From: Acetobacteraceae bacterium
GTDB taxonomy: Bacteria > Pseudomonadota > Alphaproteobacteria > Acetobacterales > Acetobacteraceae
Assembly: GCA_030041375.1 (NCBI GenBank)
Contig: JASHOA010000017.1
Coordinates: 1 to 64,000, forward strand
DNA length: 64,000 nt
Direction: 5' to 3'
The position numbers and the translations under genes were made by a program. Positions 28,401-37,226 of the stretch are shown in pieces. Every line of letters begins with the position of its first letter. Positions within the stretch are counted from its first letter, which is position 1. The notes under the pieces are model-generated. The model had not been told where the DNA came from and did no database searches. It saw only the letters and a program-made list of their open reading frames with translations.

Positions 28401-30576
28401 CGACCGCGCGGCCGGCCGGATCGTTGATCTCAACCGTCACCTTGGCCTGCAGCGGATGCGTCGAATCCGGAAGTTCGGAAACCTCGAGCGGAAGCGCCAC
28501 ATTTCCCTTGGCGTCCGTTGCGGGCACGTCGAACAGGCTGGCGGAGGGATTGAATTGTTCCTCCGTCAAACCGAACAGGTAGTCCTTGAAGAGAGGGAAG
28601 GGCTCGGGGTCGGTTTGCAGCCGAAGCTCAGCCCGCCCGCTCAGATCCGATCCCGGCGCACCGTAGAGAAACCGCACGCTGATCGGCAGATCGAGCGTCT
28701 TTCCGGCGACGAGCTTTCCCGCCGGCTCGCCGATATCGACCGCCAGTCGCGGCGGCACGAAGGCTTCCACCTGGAAGGTCTCGCTCGCGACCGGCTTCGC
28801 GTCGGTCGCGGTCGCGACATCGATTTCCCAGACCCCGCTTGGCGCGCCCGCGCTCAGCGAGACAGGATCGTAGAGCGAATCATCGTCGCGGCGCGGCGGC
28901 ACCCGATCGCTGAAAATCTGTCCGTTCGGACGCCGCACGATCACGTGCATCGGCACATCGATCGGCCGGCCGGCGCCGTCTCTCAGGAGCGCCATGACCT
29001 CTACTGTTTCACCCGGGCGATAGATGCCGCGATCGAGCCAGATGAAGGCATCGAGCGGCCCCGGAGGAGGCGGTCCTGAGGCGCCGCGATCGGAAAGATC
29101 GAAAGCCGGGCGGTCGAGTTTCAGCAACGTGAAATCCCCGCCCGGCGCCAGGAAATGCAATTCCTTGGGCGCGAGCCCGTGCCGGCCTTGCAGCAATGGC
29201 GCCGCGAACCGCGCCACGCCGTCCGCATCCGTCACCGCATGGGCCAGGATCTCGTTGTTCGCCGCCAGGAGATCGACGCCAACGCCGGCCCGCACCTTTG
29301 CGTGCGCGTAGCCGCGAACGGAAACCGTCAACCCGTCCGTCCCGCGCCACACCGTCGGCGCGAGATCGGTGCGGATGATCAGTTGCAGTGCCGCCGGCTC
29401 TGCCCATTCACCTGCGAACGGCGTTCCATCGCCCGGCGTGGCGAGCAAGGCATAGAGCCCCGGTCCGCCGACGAACGCATCCTCCGGCAATGCCAGCACC
29501 GAGTTCAGCAGTTCGTTCTTCCGGTAGGCTGGAATCGTCGCCTTGCCATGCCAGACGAGAGGCCCTGCGTTCCGGGCAATGTCCCCGGCATCGTAGAAAT
29601 CGATGCTCGATCCGGGCGGATGGTCGCCGAGGAAATCCAGCACGTTGCGCTCGGAAACCCGCACCAGGCGCAGCGTGACCGCCGAGAGGTTGACGCTGGA
29701 GACCAGCAGTTCCGGCGCTTGCTCCCGCGGCAGCAGATAGCGCTGGTTGTTGAAGGCGAGTGACGGCGAACGGTTGGGCAGGGAAACAGCGACGGTCTCG
29801 GTCTTTTCGAGCGCGGTTCCGTCCGCGCCCGGCATGCCGGTACGGAACGTGACTTTCGTTGTCGCCCCGGCGGGAAGGCCGCTCAGGCAGATCTGCCCCG
29901 ATTCCAGCGTCACTGCGAGATCGGCCGGGCGCGGCGAAGCCGTCACCCAGTCGCCCGGCTCGAAGTCACGGCTGCCGCCGGCGGGGCTCGTGAAAGCGAT
30001 GCAGGCCCGGGTCGGGAACACGTCGGCGTTCGTGTGCACGTGCCACACCAGGAGGCCGTATTCACGTTTCAGCGCCTTGAGCTGGGATGCGATGCGCTGG
30101 TCCTTCGGTGCGCGCGCGGCCATCGCTTCCAGCACTTCGATGGCGGTGAGCTTCTGCCCGAGCGCCTCGGCCGCCTTCTCCATGATGGCCAGGGCCGGAA
30201 GCTGCGCTTCGGGCTTGTCGGTGCGTTGAAAGGCAAGCCAGGCTGCATCCAGCGCCTGCGCGGGATCCGGAGGTGTGAGTTTCATCAGCGCATCCGCGAG
30301 GCCGAGCCACGCTGCCGCGTTGTCCGGCTCTGCAGCGGCGAGCAACTTTCCGGCCGTAACGGCCCACGGCCAGTTCCCGCGCTCGCGCGCCTGCCGCCCG
30401 GCATCGATTGCCTGCTGCGCCAACGCTTCCGGCGCCCCCGCCGGGCGCGCCTGTTCGAGCGTGCGCTGGTAGCGGGAGGCGTCGGCATCGAGCCCCGGCA
30501 GATCGAGCGATTGCGCGGCAGCAACAGAGGTCAGGGCAAGCAACACAAACGGAACGACGAGAAGGCGGCGCAGCAT
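25456..30576 (-). CDS. Bacterial alpha-2-macroglobulin (YfhM-like protease trap)
   Basis: 1706 residues with a Sec signal peptide (ending VAAAQS; no lipobox cysteine, unlike E. coli YfhM). MG-type beta domains fill the N-terminal two-thirds, and the thioester motif CLEQ is at 1276-1279 (WGCLEQTVSRGF) within a helical alpha/alpha-toroid domain. The family traps foreign proteases in the periplasm to protect the wall that PBP1C repairs. GGAGG lies 6 nt before the ATG. Overlap with pbpC by ATGA shows a single operon. Confidence 0.94.
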   Translation of the reverse strand: MLRRLLVVPFVLLALTSVAAAQSLDLPGLDADASRYQRTLEQARPAGAPEALAQQAIDAGRQARERGNWPWAVTAGKLLAAAEPDNAAAWLGLADALMKLTPPDPAQALDAAWLAFQRTDKPEAQLPALAIMEKAAEALGQKLTAIEVLEAMAARAPKDQRIASQLKALKREYGLLVWHVHTNADVFPTRACIAFTSPAGGSRDFEPGDWVTASPRPADLAVTLESGQICLSGLPAGATTKVTFRTGMPGADGTALEKTETVAVSLPNRSPSLAFNNQRYLLPREQAPELLVSSVNLSAVTLRLVRVSERNVLDFLGDHPPGSSIDFYDAGDIARNAGPLVWHGKATIPAYRKNELLNSVLALPEDAFVGGPGLYALLATPGDGTPFAGEWAEPAALQLIIRTDLAPTVWRGTDGLTVSVRGYAHAKVRAGVGVDLLAANNEILAHAVTDADGVARFAAPLLQGRHGLAPKELHFLAPGGDFTLLKLDRPAFDLSDRGASGPPPPGPLDAFIWLDRGIYRPGETVEVMALLRDGAGRPIDVPMHVIVRRPNGQIFSDRVPPRRDDDSLYDPVSLSAGAPSGVWEIDVATATDAKPVASETFQVEAFVPPRLAVDIGEPAGKLVAGKTLDLPISVRFLYGAPGSDLSGRAELRLQTDPEPFPLFKDYLFGLTEEQFNPSASLFDVPATDAKGNVALPLEVSELPDSTHPLQAKVTVEINDPAGRAVAANTSIKLANPGPLIGLKPLFAEDSVNPGQPASFDVIALDPEGKRIAMAARLSLVRREAEWRLAVKDGAAQYEIAWREVPVFSQQIKIPPDRPYRFSKSLDFGDYRIELVQHSGMAATSYDFSAGWGTGGSPDVPEKVAVTADRPEYAPGSQAKIHIDSPFAGPATLLVLTDRVISERNIMVAAGGTDETLPVGADWGPGAYVAVNVYRPADEKGVPGLPRRAIGLTWIKVDPAARVLKVSIETAKLYRPRRATTIEIRTEPGAYVTLAAVDEGILQLTGFTSPDPLSHFFGRRGLGVDILDAWGRLIPPAEGTVAPLEEGGGENFGASGPPQIPQQVVALFSPPVQAGKDGVARVKLALPDFNGQLRLMAVAWRGDQVGEADAKTIVRDKLIAEALLPRFLAPGDEARLAVLLQNLDLPAGHVVAELKTGGAIVLAGPDRLEGDLAPGERVLPFSEVRAVGAGTGTVQLSASGPGGFSVTHRLTINVHPVRPPETRVTATALEPGEETKFSPPDQDFLAGTWNATASFGGAVRYDAGALQQALENYPWGCLEQTVSRGFAFLFPKGGHGTARGKLAETVEAVLDDQRYDGSFGLWSAEDEAQPWLSAYATDFLLRARAHGAFLPEPALNAALSYLDGLAERQANEPADIAAQAYAVYVLALAGRPPAGAIRVLAARPDALPTPLARAEVGAALARLDEPEEARALLSEALAEPKRRFWRVDYGSTLRDLLAATVLAADSGVMAQQLPQVIGRLPGADLQPDQLNTQEQAWALAAAAALANGAGETEIAFDGSTLKSAGRISVALRGEATARNLGPRPVWQTVSITGVPAAEPAPASQGMAVSRRFLTLEGAVLDPARLAQNTVFVMLVEGSETDGQDHHAMLVAGLPAGWEIAGRFHEGDVPGMGWLGSLSETAAEFAGDDRFAAAIDLGPDSPDFRVAVMLRAVTVGNFELPGLSLADMYRPGVFARGAGGRAEVAPGR

Positions 30577-30873
30577 GACGTTCCTCCCATGCCGAAGCGC
30601 CTACTCTATGCCGCTTTTGCGGATCCTCGCCATTCAAACCGGAACTTTGCGACCGCTGAGGAGAGACCGGTCGCTCAGCTCCGTCCTCACCGGGACGCCG
30701 CTTTCGGGCAGCGACATGCCGCGCGTTCGGCTTGACGGCCTTCGCATGGCTGCGTAGCCTTCCATGCAACGGCGCGCATTCACGAGAATGACGGGCACCA
30801 GAATGATCGGCCATCAGGCGCGGCCCTGTCGCTCGCGGCGGTGCCGGCTTCCACAGGCGGGAGGATGAACGTC

Positions 30874-31995
30874 ATGCATGCGGCACTCGCAGTGACAAGG
30901 CACCGTCCGTACCGGAAACGCTTGTTGACGGCCGCTGCCGCGATTGGTCTCGGCGGATTGGTCGCCGGTTCGTTGTCGCTCTCGGCCTTCGCCGCCGGCA
31001 GCACGGATCCGGCGGGTGGCAAGCCGGTCAGGATCGCACTCATTCTTCAATCGTACATCAATCCCTACTGGATTTACATGCACGAGGCGACCGCCGCGGA
31101 AGCAAAAAAACTCGGGGTCGACCTGACGTTCCAGGCGGGCAAGGAAGAAGGTGACACCAGCTCCCAGATCACCGCCATCGACAACGACATCGCGGCGGGC
31201 GTTCAGGGCATCATCATCCGCGCCAACGGCCCGGCCGTGAATGCCTCCCTACGGCAGGCGGAAAAGGCCGGGATCACTGTGGTCTCGGTCGACACCGTGC
31301 CGACGCCGGCCGACATCGTGAAGATGACCTATGCAACGGACAATACGCTGGCCGGCCAACTGATCGGGCGCTACGCGAGGGAGCGTCTCGATGGCAAGCC
31401 GACGGTGATCGCACTTCTGGATGGGGTGACCAGCGAGGTGCTGACGGTTGATGTCGATCGGAACCACGGCTTCCTGGAAGGGATGGGGATTCCGGTCGGG
31501 AAACCCGACATCAACGGGTTCGCCCCAAAGAGCGGGAGTTATGACAACGGCAAAGGAGGCACCTACGAGATTGCCTGCGAGCTTCCCACGCTTGGCGCTC
31601 CCACGGGTGGCCAAAACGCCATGGAGACCTGCCTGGCCAAGAACCCGAACATCAATCTCGTTTATGCGGTCAACGAGCCCTCGGCGCAGGGAGCCGTGCG
31701 CGCGCTCCAGGCGGCCAAAAAGCATCCGATCGTCGTGACCATCGATGGAAGCTGCGCCAATCTGGCATACATCAAAGCCGGTACGATCGACGCGACTGCG
31801 GGCCAGTTTCCCGGGAAGATGGGCGTGCTCGCACTGCAAGCCCTCTATGACCACGTCACGAAGGGAACGGGCTTCAGCCCGACGCCGGGGCTTACCTTCT
31901 ATGATACCGGCACGGAGGTTTACTCCGATCATCCTATTGCCGGTGTTCGGAGCGTTCCTTCCAGCCAGGCGCAGTCGCTCTGCTGGGGTCGCTGA
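30874..31995 (+). CDS. Sugar ABC transporter substrate-binding protein (copy 1)
   Basis: 373 residues. A long Tat/Sec-like signal (two basic residues, then TAAAAIGLGGLVAGSLSLS) precedes a periplasmic-binding-protein type I fold, beginning KPVRIALILQSYINPYW. Closest in pattern to FrcB/RbsB-type sugar-binding proteins. The ATG at 30874 has GGGAGG 9 nt upstream; the paralogue at 34281-35393 has the same arrangement, which supports this start. Permease and ATPase genes follow on the same strand. Confidence 0.88.
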   Translation: MHAALAVTRHRPYRKRLLTAAAAIGLGGLVAGSLSLSAFAAGSTDPAGGKPVRIALILQSYINPYWIYMHEATAAEAKKLGVDLTFQAGKEEGDTSSQITAIDNDIAAGVQGIIIRANGPAVNASLRQAEKAGITVVSVDTVPTPADIVKMTYATDNTLAGQLIGRYARERLDGKPTVIALLDGVTSEVLTVDVDRNHGFLEGMGIPVGKPDINGFAPKSGSYDNGKGGTYEIACELPTLGAPTGGQNAMETCLAKNPNINLVYAVNEPSAQGAVRALQAAKKHPIVVTIDGSCANLAYIKAGTIDATAGQFPGKMGVLALQALYDHVTKGTGFSPTPGLTFYDTGTEVYSDHPIAGVRSVPSSQAQSLCWGR

Positions 31996-32215
31996 GGGAC
32001 CGTTGCTCTCTGCGATCCGGCCAGGCCCGCGAGGGATTCGCCGGCCAGGAATTCACCGCCATGTGGCGCAACGCAAGCCGGGAAGGGCTGGGCTACGAGC
32101 GGGGTTACCGCCTGAGGGAGCGGTCGGACCGAAAGCGGCCGCCCCGGGTCGCCGCGTGCCATCCGTTTCGCCCGCGGCGACAGAGCGAGCTCTCGCCGAT
32201 GCCTGACGAACGCCG

Positions 32216-33307
32216 ATGAACGAGACCGAGGAGGCGAGGGGCGGCAGCGAGAGCGCGGCCGGGCATGGGCCTGAGCGGCAAGCGGCGGGCGGGCAGCCTC
32301 ACGATATCCGCGCCGTGGGGGCGCCGAAAAGGCCGCTGCTGCACTTTCTGCACCGTTACCCTGCCGCCGCGCCGGCGATCGTCCTCATTATTGCGGTTGC
32401 GGTCTTTCAGTTCCTGAACCCACGCTTACTCAGAGCACAAACCATTTCCCTCATGCTCCAGCAGCTTGCGGTGCTGGGTTGCCTGTCGATCGGGCAGACC
32501 GTGATCATGCTGACCGCCGGGATCGATCTTTCCGTTGGCGCGGTGATGATCGTGACGCAGATGATCATGGCCGAACTCTCGATCACGGTCGGCCTGCCTG
32601 CCTGGGTCGCGCTCGTGATCGGTCTTGGCTTCGGTGCGGTCGCGGGCGGGATCAACGGCGGCCTCGCCGCGTATATCGGGCTGCCGCCCTTCATCGTTAC
32701 GCTGGGAACGCTCGGTGTCTTTACTGCCATCGGGCTCTTCCTGTCGGCTGGAACCACCATCTTCTTTCCGAACCCCAGCAACCTGTTGCTGTGGACGGGA
32801 AACGTCGTTGCGTTCGGCAACTTTCACGTCACGACCGGCGTTTTCCTGATGATTCTTCTTTACCTGATCGTTGCCTACATGCTGGCGCGCACCGCGTGGG
32901 GCCGCCATGTGTACGCGGTGGGTGGAAGCCCTGAGGCTTCTCAACTTGCCGGCATCCGGGTGCGAAGCCTGCTGATGAGTGTGTATCTGCTGTCCGGAGT
33001 TCTCTACGGGATTGGTGCGTGGATACAGATTGGCCGGGTGGGAAATGCGAGCACGAATATCTCGGCAAACCTGAACCTCGACAGCATCACCGCTGTCGTC
33101 ATCGGCGGGACGAGCCTGTTTGGAGGCCGCGGCGTCGTCATCGGAACGTTGGTCGGTGCGATGATCGTCCAGGTTTTCGAGACCGGGCTTGCCCTGGCTG
33201 GCGTGCAATCGTTCTATCTGCAGTTCGCGGAAGGCCTCTTGGTGATTGGCGCCGTGGCCATCGATCATTGGATCCGTGCCCTTTCGACCGGCTCCGGCAG
33301 AGCCTGA
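32216..33307 (+). CDS. Sugar ABC transporter permease (RbsC/FrcC-type)
   Basis: 363 residues, about 8-10 hydrophobic segments. The motif LTAGIDLSVGAVM and the cytoplasmic loop YAVGGSPEASQLAGIRV are the signatures of the BPD_transp_2 carbohydrate permeases. An unusually long hydrophilic N-terminal tail (about 45 residues) precedes the first helix. About 220 bp separate it from the binding-protein gene. It functions with the ATPase that starts 4 nt after its stop. Confidence 0.9.
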   Translation: MNETEEARGGSESAAGHGPERQAAGGQPHDIRAVGAPKRPLLHFLHRYPAAAPAIVLIIAVAVFQFLNPRLLRAQTISLMLQQLAVLGCLSIGQTVIMLTAGIDLSVGAVMIVTQMIMAELSITVGLPAWVALVIGLGFGAVAGGINGGLAAYIGLPPFIVTLGTLGVFTAIGLFLSAGTTIFFPNPSNLLLWTGNVVAFGNFHVTTGVFLMILLYLIVAYMLARTAWGRHVYAVGGSPEASQLAGIRVRSLLMSVYLLSGVLYGIGAWIQIGRVGNASTNISANLNLDSITAVVIGGTSLFGGRGVVIGTLVGAMIVQVFETGLALAGVQSFYLQFAEGLLVIGAVAIDHWIRALSTGSGRA

Positions 33308-33310
33308 GAG

Positions 33311-34132
33311 GTGGGCCAAGTGACGCAATCCGGGGAACGGGATGCGGCGGCTTCGACGGAAGGGTCGGGTTCCACCCCCGTTCTCGCGGCGCAAGGGCTC
33401 TCGAAGCGGTACGGACCGGTCGTGGCACTCCGCGGCGTTGATCTCGAGCTCTATCGCGGTGAAGTGCTCGGCTTGATCGGTGACAACGGCGCCGGGAAAT
33501 CGACGCTCGTGAGGTGCCTCTCCGGTGCCGAGATTCCCGACAGCGGCGAGATCCGGGTCGACGGCCGGCGCGTTGCCTTCCGCAATCCGCTCGGCGCGCG
33601 CCGGGCGGGCATTGAAGCGGTGCACCAAACTCTCGGGGTCGTTCCCGCGCTCGACATCGCAAGCAATCTTTTCCTGGGCCGCGAGCGCCGGCGGCCGGGC
33701 CTGCTCGGAACGATCTTACGGATGCTGGACGTATCCGAGATGCAACGAGCAGCGCGGAGGGACGTGGAGCGGCTCGGGATCGAGACGCTTCAGGATATCA
33801 CGCAAAGTGTTGAAACGTTGTCCGGCGGCCAGCGCCAAGCGGTGGCAGTGGCGCGCGCTGTCGCGTTCGGCAGCAAGGTCCTCATCATGGACGAGCCGAC
33901 GGCCGCACTTGGCGTGCGCGAATCCGGGCAGGTTCTGGGCGCGGTCAAGAAGCTGCGCGAAAGCGGGCTTCCCGTGATCCTGATCAGCCACAACATGCCC
34001 ACGGTGTGGGAGTTGGCGGATCGCATTCAGATCATGCGGCTGGGCCGGCGCATCGCGGTGGTGACCCCGCGCAGCCACACGATGCAGGAGGGCGTCGCGC
34101 TGATGACCGGCGCCCTCAATATCGCTGCATGA
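33311..34132 (+). CDS. Sugar ABC transporter ATP-binding protein (single-domain, FrcA-like)
   Basis: 273 residues. Walker A GDNGAGKST, signature LSGGQRQ and Walker B LIMDEPTAALG are complete. Unlike RbsA/XylG it has one ATPase domain, as in FrcA. GTG starts at 33311 or 33320 are both possible; GAGAGG lies just upstream. It is followed 6 bp after the stop by a copy of the 99-bp repeat, which may serve as the transcript's end. Confidence 0.9.
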   Translation: MGQVTQSGERDAAASTEGSGSTPVLAAQGLSKRYGPVVALRGVDLELYRGEVLGLIGDNGAGKSTLVRCLSGAEIPDSGEIRVDGRRVAFRNPLGARRAGIEAVHQTLGVVPALDIASNLFLGRERRRPGLLGTILRMLDVSEMQRAARRDVERLGIETLQDITQSVETLSGGQRQAVAVARAVAFGSKVLIMDEPTAALGVRESGQVLGAVKKLRESGLPVILISHNMPTVWELADRIQIMRLGRRIAVVTPRSHTMQEGVALMTGALNIAA

Positions 34133-34138
34133 AGCCCA

Positions 34139-34245
34139 CTAGACCCGTGTCGGGCTGACTGTGCAGCCCGACACGGGTCTTACGCTTTATTTGAGCCCGC
34201 GATTCACGCCCTCCGACGATTCCGCCTCGGGCGATCGCGGGCTGG
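34139..34245. repeat. 99-bp double-hairpin element, copy 4
   Basis: 99 bp at 34143-34241 between CTAG (34139-34142) and CTGG (34242-34245). Hairpin 1 here is a perfect 16-bp stem (AGACCCGTGTCGGGCT with its complement). It lies between the convergent ATPase gene and second binding-protein gene. Confidence 0.9.
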
Positions 34246-34263
34246 CCCGGCCGCGGGCCGGGC
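34245..34263. terminator. GC-rich hairpin between convergent genes
   Basis: GCCCGGCC, a GCG loop and GGCCGGGC form an 8-bp perfect stem immediately after repeat copy 4 and 18 bp from the end of the convergent binding-protein gene. No T-run follows, so intrinsic termination is plausible but not shown. Confidence 0.4.
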
Positions 34264-34280
34264 TAGCCAACCGCAATCGA

Positions 34281-35393
34281 TCAGCTACCCCAGCAGATCG
34301 CGGCGGCCTTGTCCGCCGTTATGCTCGGCACGCCGGTGACCGGCTGGTCGCTGTAGATTTCCGTTCCGGTGTTGTAGTAGTTGAGGCCAGGGGTCGGCGA
34401 GAAGGGCGTCCCTTTCGTGATGTTGTTGTAAATCGCATCTAACGCGATTTCACCCATTTTTCCGGGATATTGGCCCGCAGTAGCCGCGATCGAGCCGAGC
34501 TTGATGTACGAGAGATTCGCACAACTGCCATCGATGGTCACGACGATTGCGCGCTTGTGTGCCGCCTGCAGCGCCCTTACCGCACCCTGCGCCGAGGGCT
34601 CGTTGATCGCATAGACGACATTGATGTTCGGGTCCTTGACGAGGCAGGTTTCCATCGCGGTTTGCCCGCCGGAAGGGTCGCCGTGCGTGGGCAACTGACA
34701 GCCGACGCTATAGGTGCCGCCTTTGCCTTCGGCGTAGTGCCCGCTCTTCGGTTCGAAGCCGTTGATATTCGGCTTGCCAACCGGGATCCCCAGGCCATTC
34801 AGGAAGCCATGGTCCCGGTCAACGTCAACGGTGAGTACCTCGTTGGTCACATCATCGAGCATCGCGATCTCTGCGTGCTTTCCGTCGAGGCGGTGCAGGG
34901 TGTAGCGACCGATCAACTGGCCGGCGAGGTAATTATCCGTCGCATAGGTCATCTTCACGATGTCGGCCGGCGTCGGTACCGTGTCGACCGCGAGGACGGT
35001 TATTCCTGCCTTTTCCGCCTGCCGCAGCGCCGAGTTTGCCGCCGGGCCGTTGGCGCGGATGATGATGCCCTGATCGCCGGCGGCGATCGCGTTGTCGATC
35101 GCGGTGATCTGGGAACTCGTATCTCCCTCGGTCTGCCCGGCCTGGAAGGTCAGATCGACACCGAGTTTTCTGGCTTCGGCTTCGGTGGCCTTGTGCATGT
35201 AGATCCAATAGGGGTTTATGTAGGTCGAAAGGATCAGTGCGACGCTGACCTTTTTCGGCGCCGCCGCGTTGGCGGTAGCGAGGGGCGTGAGCCCGCTGGC
35301 CGCAAGAAAACTGCCGAGACCTGCGACCGCAACGCCGGCCATCAGGATCCTGCGAAACGTGCGAGCCTTTGCATCGTGGGGCAGGGACTGCAT
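34281..35393 (-). CDS. Sugar ABC transporter substrate-binding protein (copy 2, paralogue)
   Basis: 370 residues, clearly paralogous to the product of 30874-31995. They share ALIL-S/Q-YINPYWIYMH, VDTVPTPADIVKMTYATDN and NEPSAQGAVRALQAA, and the same C-terminal CWG ending. A signal peptide covers ILMAGVAVAGLGSFLAASG. The ATG at 35393 has GGAGG 9 nt upstream, as in the paralogue; earlier ATGs lack a spaced site. It is transcribed toward the transporter from the other side. It may feed a second ligand or a differently regulated supply into the same permease. Confidence 0.88.
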   Translation of the reverse strand: MQSLPHDAKARTFRRILMAGVAVAGLGSFLAASGLTPLATANAAAPKKVSVALILSTYINPYWIYMHKATEAEARKLGVDLTFQAGQTEGDTSSQITAIDNAIAAGDQGIIIRANGPAANSALRQAEKAGITVLAVDTVPTPADIVKMTYATDNYLAGQLIGRYTLHRLDGKHAEIAMLDDVTNEVLTVDVDRDHGFLNGLGIPVGKPNINGFEPKSGHYAEGKGGTYSVGCQLPTHGDPSGGQTAMETCLVKDPNINVVYAINEPSAQGAVRALQAAHKRAIVVTIDGSCANLSYIKLGSIAATAGQYPGKMGEIALDAIYNNITKGTPFSPTPGLNYYNTGTEIYSDQPVTGVPSITADKAAAICWGS

Positions 35394-35680
35394 AGCGATC
35401 ATCCTCCGCATGTTGGTGTCCATTCATTGACACCGGTTCGACAAGGCCATTCGGCTGCCGCGCGCGCTCTCTTGCAGGTGAGCCTGGAACGCGTCAGCTA
35501 AGAAACGTAGCTCTTTCGCCCGTGCCGCCGGATCAGCCGGCTGCACGTGTTCGCGCGATGCAAGTGCGATAGGAACTGAACGCCCCAGACTGCTCCTTCT
35601 GGGTCCCCCGACATTTGGTACCTGTTGCGTTGCGCAGGCTTTAGGCAACGCCTACGGAGTTGTCAACGGTCAGCCGGCAG

Positions 35681-36787
35681 CTATTGCGCGGCCTTCTGCC
35701 GTGCCTCCATGTGCTGACGAAAGCGCGGCATCACCTGTTCGGCAAAGAGTCGCATCGAACGCCGATGCAAATCCGGCTGATCCCAGTCCTTGTGGGTCAA
35801 AAGAAGGGTGCCGAACCAGCCGATCTCGTCCACCATTGCGACCAGCCGTTCCAGCACCAACGCGGGTGAGCCCGCGATCACGATCCATTCGAGGCACTTG
35901 TCCACCGTTACCGCGTCATCGGGAATCGCCTGGTCGGGCTTGAAGATCTTCAGCAGTTTGAAGGTGGCGAGGTTGTCGCGCAGATAGGAGTAATACCAGC
36001 GATAGCTGCTGTTCTTCCGCGCCAGGTATTCATGCGCTTCGGCATCGCTTTCGGTGACGAGAATGGAGCGTGCAAGCCGCCACCTGGCGCGGTCCGCGCG
36101 TCGTCCCGCCGCTGCCGCCCCGGCGGAATATTGCTGCCAGTGCGTCTTCGCGCTTTCGACCGGCATGAAATTCGCCGACACCAGGCCCCAGCCGCGTTCC
36201 CCGGCAAGGCGCGCAGTGGCGGAAGACGGACTCATCGCTGATGCGGCCAGCGGCGGATACGGCCTCTGCAACGGCTTGCGCATGGGTCCCACGCCGAGAT
36301 GCGGAATGCACGCTGCATCGACATCGATCGACCAGTATTTGCCATGGATGTGATAGGGCGGGTCGGAGGCCCAGATCCGGTGGATAATGTCCACCGCTTC
36401 GACCATCATTTCCGAGCGGTTCTTGTCCGTCGTGCCGAACAGCTCGAAGTCCGAACCGAGCCCGCCGGGGCCCACGCCCATGATGAAGCGGCCCCCCGCC
36501 AGGTGGTCGAACATCGCGACGTTGCCGGCAACCTGCGCCGGATGATGCTGCGGCAGGTTGAGCACTGCGGTAGCGAAACGGATCCTTTTCGTTTCAGAAA
36601 TGAGCGTGGCCATGAACTGCAAGGGGTCGGTGATCGGCTCGGTCGCCGCGGCGTAGTGCTCGCCCACCCAGGCCTCGTCGAAGCCGAGTTTCTCGGCCAG
36701 CAATATCGCCTCCCGATCCTCCCGCAACACGCTCGTATAGTCGCGGTCGGGGTCGTGCAGCGGCATCATGAACAAGCCGAGTTGCAT
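35681..36787 (-). CDS. LLM-class flavin-dependent oxidoreductase
   Basis: 368 residues. Luciferase-like monooxygenase features: MQLGLFMMPLHDPDR start, EKLGFDEAWVGEHY, and GRFIMGVGPGGLGSDF for flavin (FMN or F420) contacts. Members include alkanal and nitrilotriacetate-type monooxygenases that need a separate flavin reductase, which is not seen nearby. It is preceded by the tandem repeat array and stands alone; the substrate is unknown. Confidence 0.88.
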   Translation of the reverse strand: MQLGLFMMPLHDPDRDYTSVLREDREAILLAEKLGFDEAWVGEHYAAATEPITDPLQFMATLISETKRIRFATAVLNLPQHHPAQVAGNVAMFDHLAGGRFIMGVGPGGLGSDFELFGTTDKNRSEMMVEAVDIIHRIWASDPPYHIHGKYWSIDVDAACIPHLGVGPMRKPLQRPYPPLAASAMSPSSATARLAGERGWGLVSANFMPVESAKTHWQQYSAGAAAAGRRADRARWRLARSILVTESDAEAHEYLARKNSSYRWYYSYLRDNLATFKLLKIFKPDQAIPDDAVTVDKCLEWIVIAGSPALVLERLVAMVDEIGWFGTLLLTHKDWDQPDLHRRSMRLFAEQVMPRFRQHMEARQKAAQ

Positions 36788-36996
36788 GGTTTCCTCCGAC
36801 GTTGCGCCCGCCCGCTGGTCTCAGCACGCGGTCCGGCTCGCCCGGCTGCGGTCGCATAGTTGCGGTGCTGTTCAGCCCGGTCAACCGGGCTCCCGAAGAA
36901 GGCCCGGGCGATGGTTCGTGCGGCGGCCAATTCCCGATCCGGAGGCGACCGCAACGGCACCGCGATCCGCACGCTCAAGAAGAGCGGGGCTCGCGC

Positions 36997-37226
36997 TTTA
37001 TTCGAGCCCGCGATTCACGCCCTCCGACACTTCCGCCTCGGGCGATCGCGGGCTTTATTCGAGCCCGCGATTCACGCCCTCCGACACTTCCGCCTCGGGC
37101 GATCGCGGGCTTTATTCGAGCCCGCGATTCACGCCCTCCGACACTTCCGCCTCGGGCGATCGCGGGCTTTATTCGAGCCCGCGATTCACGCCCTCCGACG
37201 TTTCCGCCTCGGGCGATCGCGGGCTA
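36997..37226. repeat. Four-fold tandem array (57-bp unit) of the element's second hairpin
   Basis: Four units of exactly 57 bp begin at 36997, 37054, 37111 and 37168 (TTTATTCGAGCCCGCGATTC...). The first three carry CGACACTTCC and the last CGACGTTTCC at the same place. Each unit contains the second hairpin of the 99-bp element; the first hairpin is missing except for a trace (GGGGCTCGCG) on the left. The last unit closes with CTAT, which supplies the TAG stop of the DUF2336 gene on the minus strand. Confidence 0.95.

Noticed and set aside
36997-37224. Tandem array taken as a CRISPR array
   Set aside because: Units are directly adjacent with no spacers of different sequence, and no cas genes are present.
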